64,000 bases of DNA from positions 37,132-101,131 of the forward strand of contig JABAKE010000016.1 in the NCBI GenBank assembly GCA_019779905.1, read 5' to 3'. Source of the DNA: Modestobacter lapidis. GTDB lineage: Bacteria; Actinomycetota; Actinomycetes; Mycobacteriales; Geodermatophilaceae. The notes below the pieces were generated by a model. The model saw nothing but the letters and a program-made list of their open reading frames with translations, did not search any database and was not told the origin of the DNA. Shown here piece by piece: positions 63,741 to 64,000 of this stretch (its first letter is position 1; every line of letters begins with the position of its first letter). A program made the translations under genes and the position numbers.

Positions 63741-64000
63741 TACTGGAAGCGGGCGACCGTGGTGCGTAGGTCGCTGGCCATCCGGGACAGCTCGTCCACC
63801 GCGACCCGGGTCTGACCCAGCGCCTGGGTGGTCGAGGACGCCGCAGCCGAGACACCGGTGATGTTCGTGGCGATCTCACCCGACCCGCTGGCCGCCTCCT
63901 GAACCGACCGGGACATCTCGTTGGTCGTGGCCGTCTGCTCCTCCACCGCCGAGGCGATCGTCAGCTGGAAATCGTTGATCGACCCGATCACCTCCGAGAT
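63737..64000 (-). CDS. Methyl-accepting chemotaxis protein, C-terminal end (runs off the window)
   Basis: The last 87 residues of a chemoreceptor. ASAVEEQTATTNEMSRSVQEAA is the coiled-coil signalling domain near the C-terminal methylation helix, with heptad repeats and glutamine/glutamate sites. It ends in VARFQY, with no CheB/CheR tether pentapeptide. It lies on the same strand as the che operon and is upstream of it, with the toxin-antitoxin pair between. The ligand-binding part lies beyond base 64000. Confidence 0.93.
   Translation of the reverse strand: MSEVIGSINDFQLTIASAVEEQTATTNEMSRSVQEAASGSGEIATNITGVSAAASSTTQALGQTRVAVDELSRMASDLRTTVARFQY

Noticed and set aside
1..64000. tRNA, rRNA, CRISPR arrays and insertion sequences
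   Set aside because: No cloverleaf with a GGTTCGA-type T-loop, no regular repeat-spacer array and no transposase motif was recognised by eye; a tRNAscan/CRISPR search would be needed to exclude short or unusual ones.

Overview
The window is a very GC-rich bacterial chromosome segment with dense, short-spaced genes, many GTG starts, frequent 4-base GTGA/ATGA gene overlaps and start codons that directly follow a TANNNT box (leaderless style). The gene set (NDMA-type alcohol dehydrogenase, DUF3097, PPK2, large NAD-glutamate dehydrogenase, LytR-CpsA-Psr protein, DesA-type acyl-ACP desaturase, YtrA- and PadR-type regulators) points to an actinobacterium. By inference the best fit is the Geodermatophilaceae (Blastococcus/Geodermatophilus/Modestobacter); no rRNA is present to confirm it. 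No tRNA, rRNA, CRISPR array, insertion sequence or prophage was recognised. The content is mostly chromosomal housekeeping and metabolism.

Layout: 0-0.2 kb, the start of a lactate permease. 0.4-7.5 kb, an NDMA-type alcohol dehydrogenase and two MoxR ATPase/VWA-protein pairs that face each other across a MOSC protein and an XdhC maturation factor. 7.6-13.7 kb, M18 aminopeptidase, isochorismatase-like hydrolase, a decayed azoreductase, a divergent acyltransferase-like protein, PPK2 and a short MetE-like protein. 13.8-20.5 kb, a PRC-barrel/DUF2382 stress protein, DUF3097, a membrane protein with a YtrA-type GntR regulator, an aldo/keto reductase, and an Eis-like acetyltransferase with an MFS exporter. 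20.7-28.3 kb, a molybdenum locus: moaA-moaD on the plus strand, then an HTH-TOBE regulator, modABC, a MobA/MocA-type nucleotidyltransferase and moaE on the minus strand, around a SpoIIE-type phosphatase. Together with XdhC and MOSC at 3.6-5.4 kb this serves molybdopterin synthesis, molybdate uptake and maturation of a molybdenum hydroxylase whose structural genes are not in the window.

28.4-37.5 kb: PadR/HAAS pair, RecQ-type helicase, a two-gene ABC system whose ATPase carries a C-terminal six-repeat propeller-like domain, an orphan NodU-type carbamoyltransferase, DUF4383 protein and an acyl-CoA dehydrogenase. 37.6-40.4 kb: the lutABC lactate-oxidation operon. 40.5-49.3 kb: LCP protein, acyl-ACP desaturase, exonuclease III, PP2C phosphatase, YaaA, amidase and a GH13 alpha-glucosidase. 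49.3-58.2 kb: small membrane proteins, the 1651-residue NAD-glutamate dehydrogenase, a VTT-domain protein, and an archaeal-type ATPase behind a cluster of CTAG-containing inverted repeats. 58.3-64 kb: a chemotaxis operon (cheB, cheR, two CheY-like regulators, CheX and two poorly known proteins) plus the end of a methyl-accepting chemotaxis protein, separated by a Phd/VapC-type toxin-antitoxin pair on the opposite strand.

The most unusual non-coding signal is a hairpin element found six times (1512, 5388, 13744, 22002, 40438, 44237). Each copy lies 0-4 bases after a stop codon and always in the same orientation to that gene. The 10-base apical loop is nearly constant, whereas inner and outer stems differ in sequence but stay complementary. 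The most unusual protein is the ABC ATPase-propeller fusion at 31291-32832.
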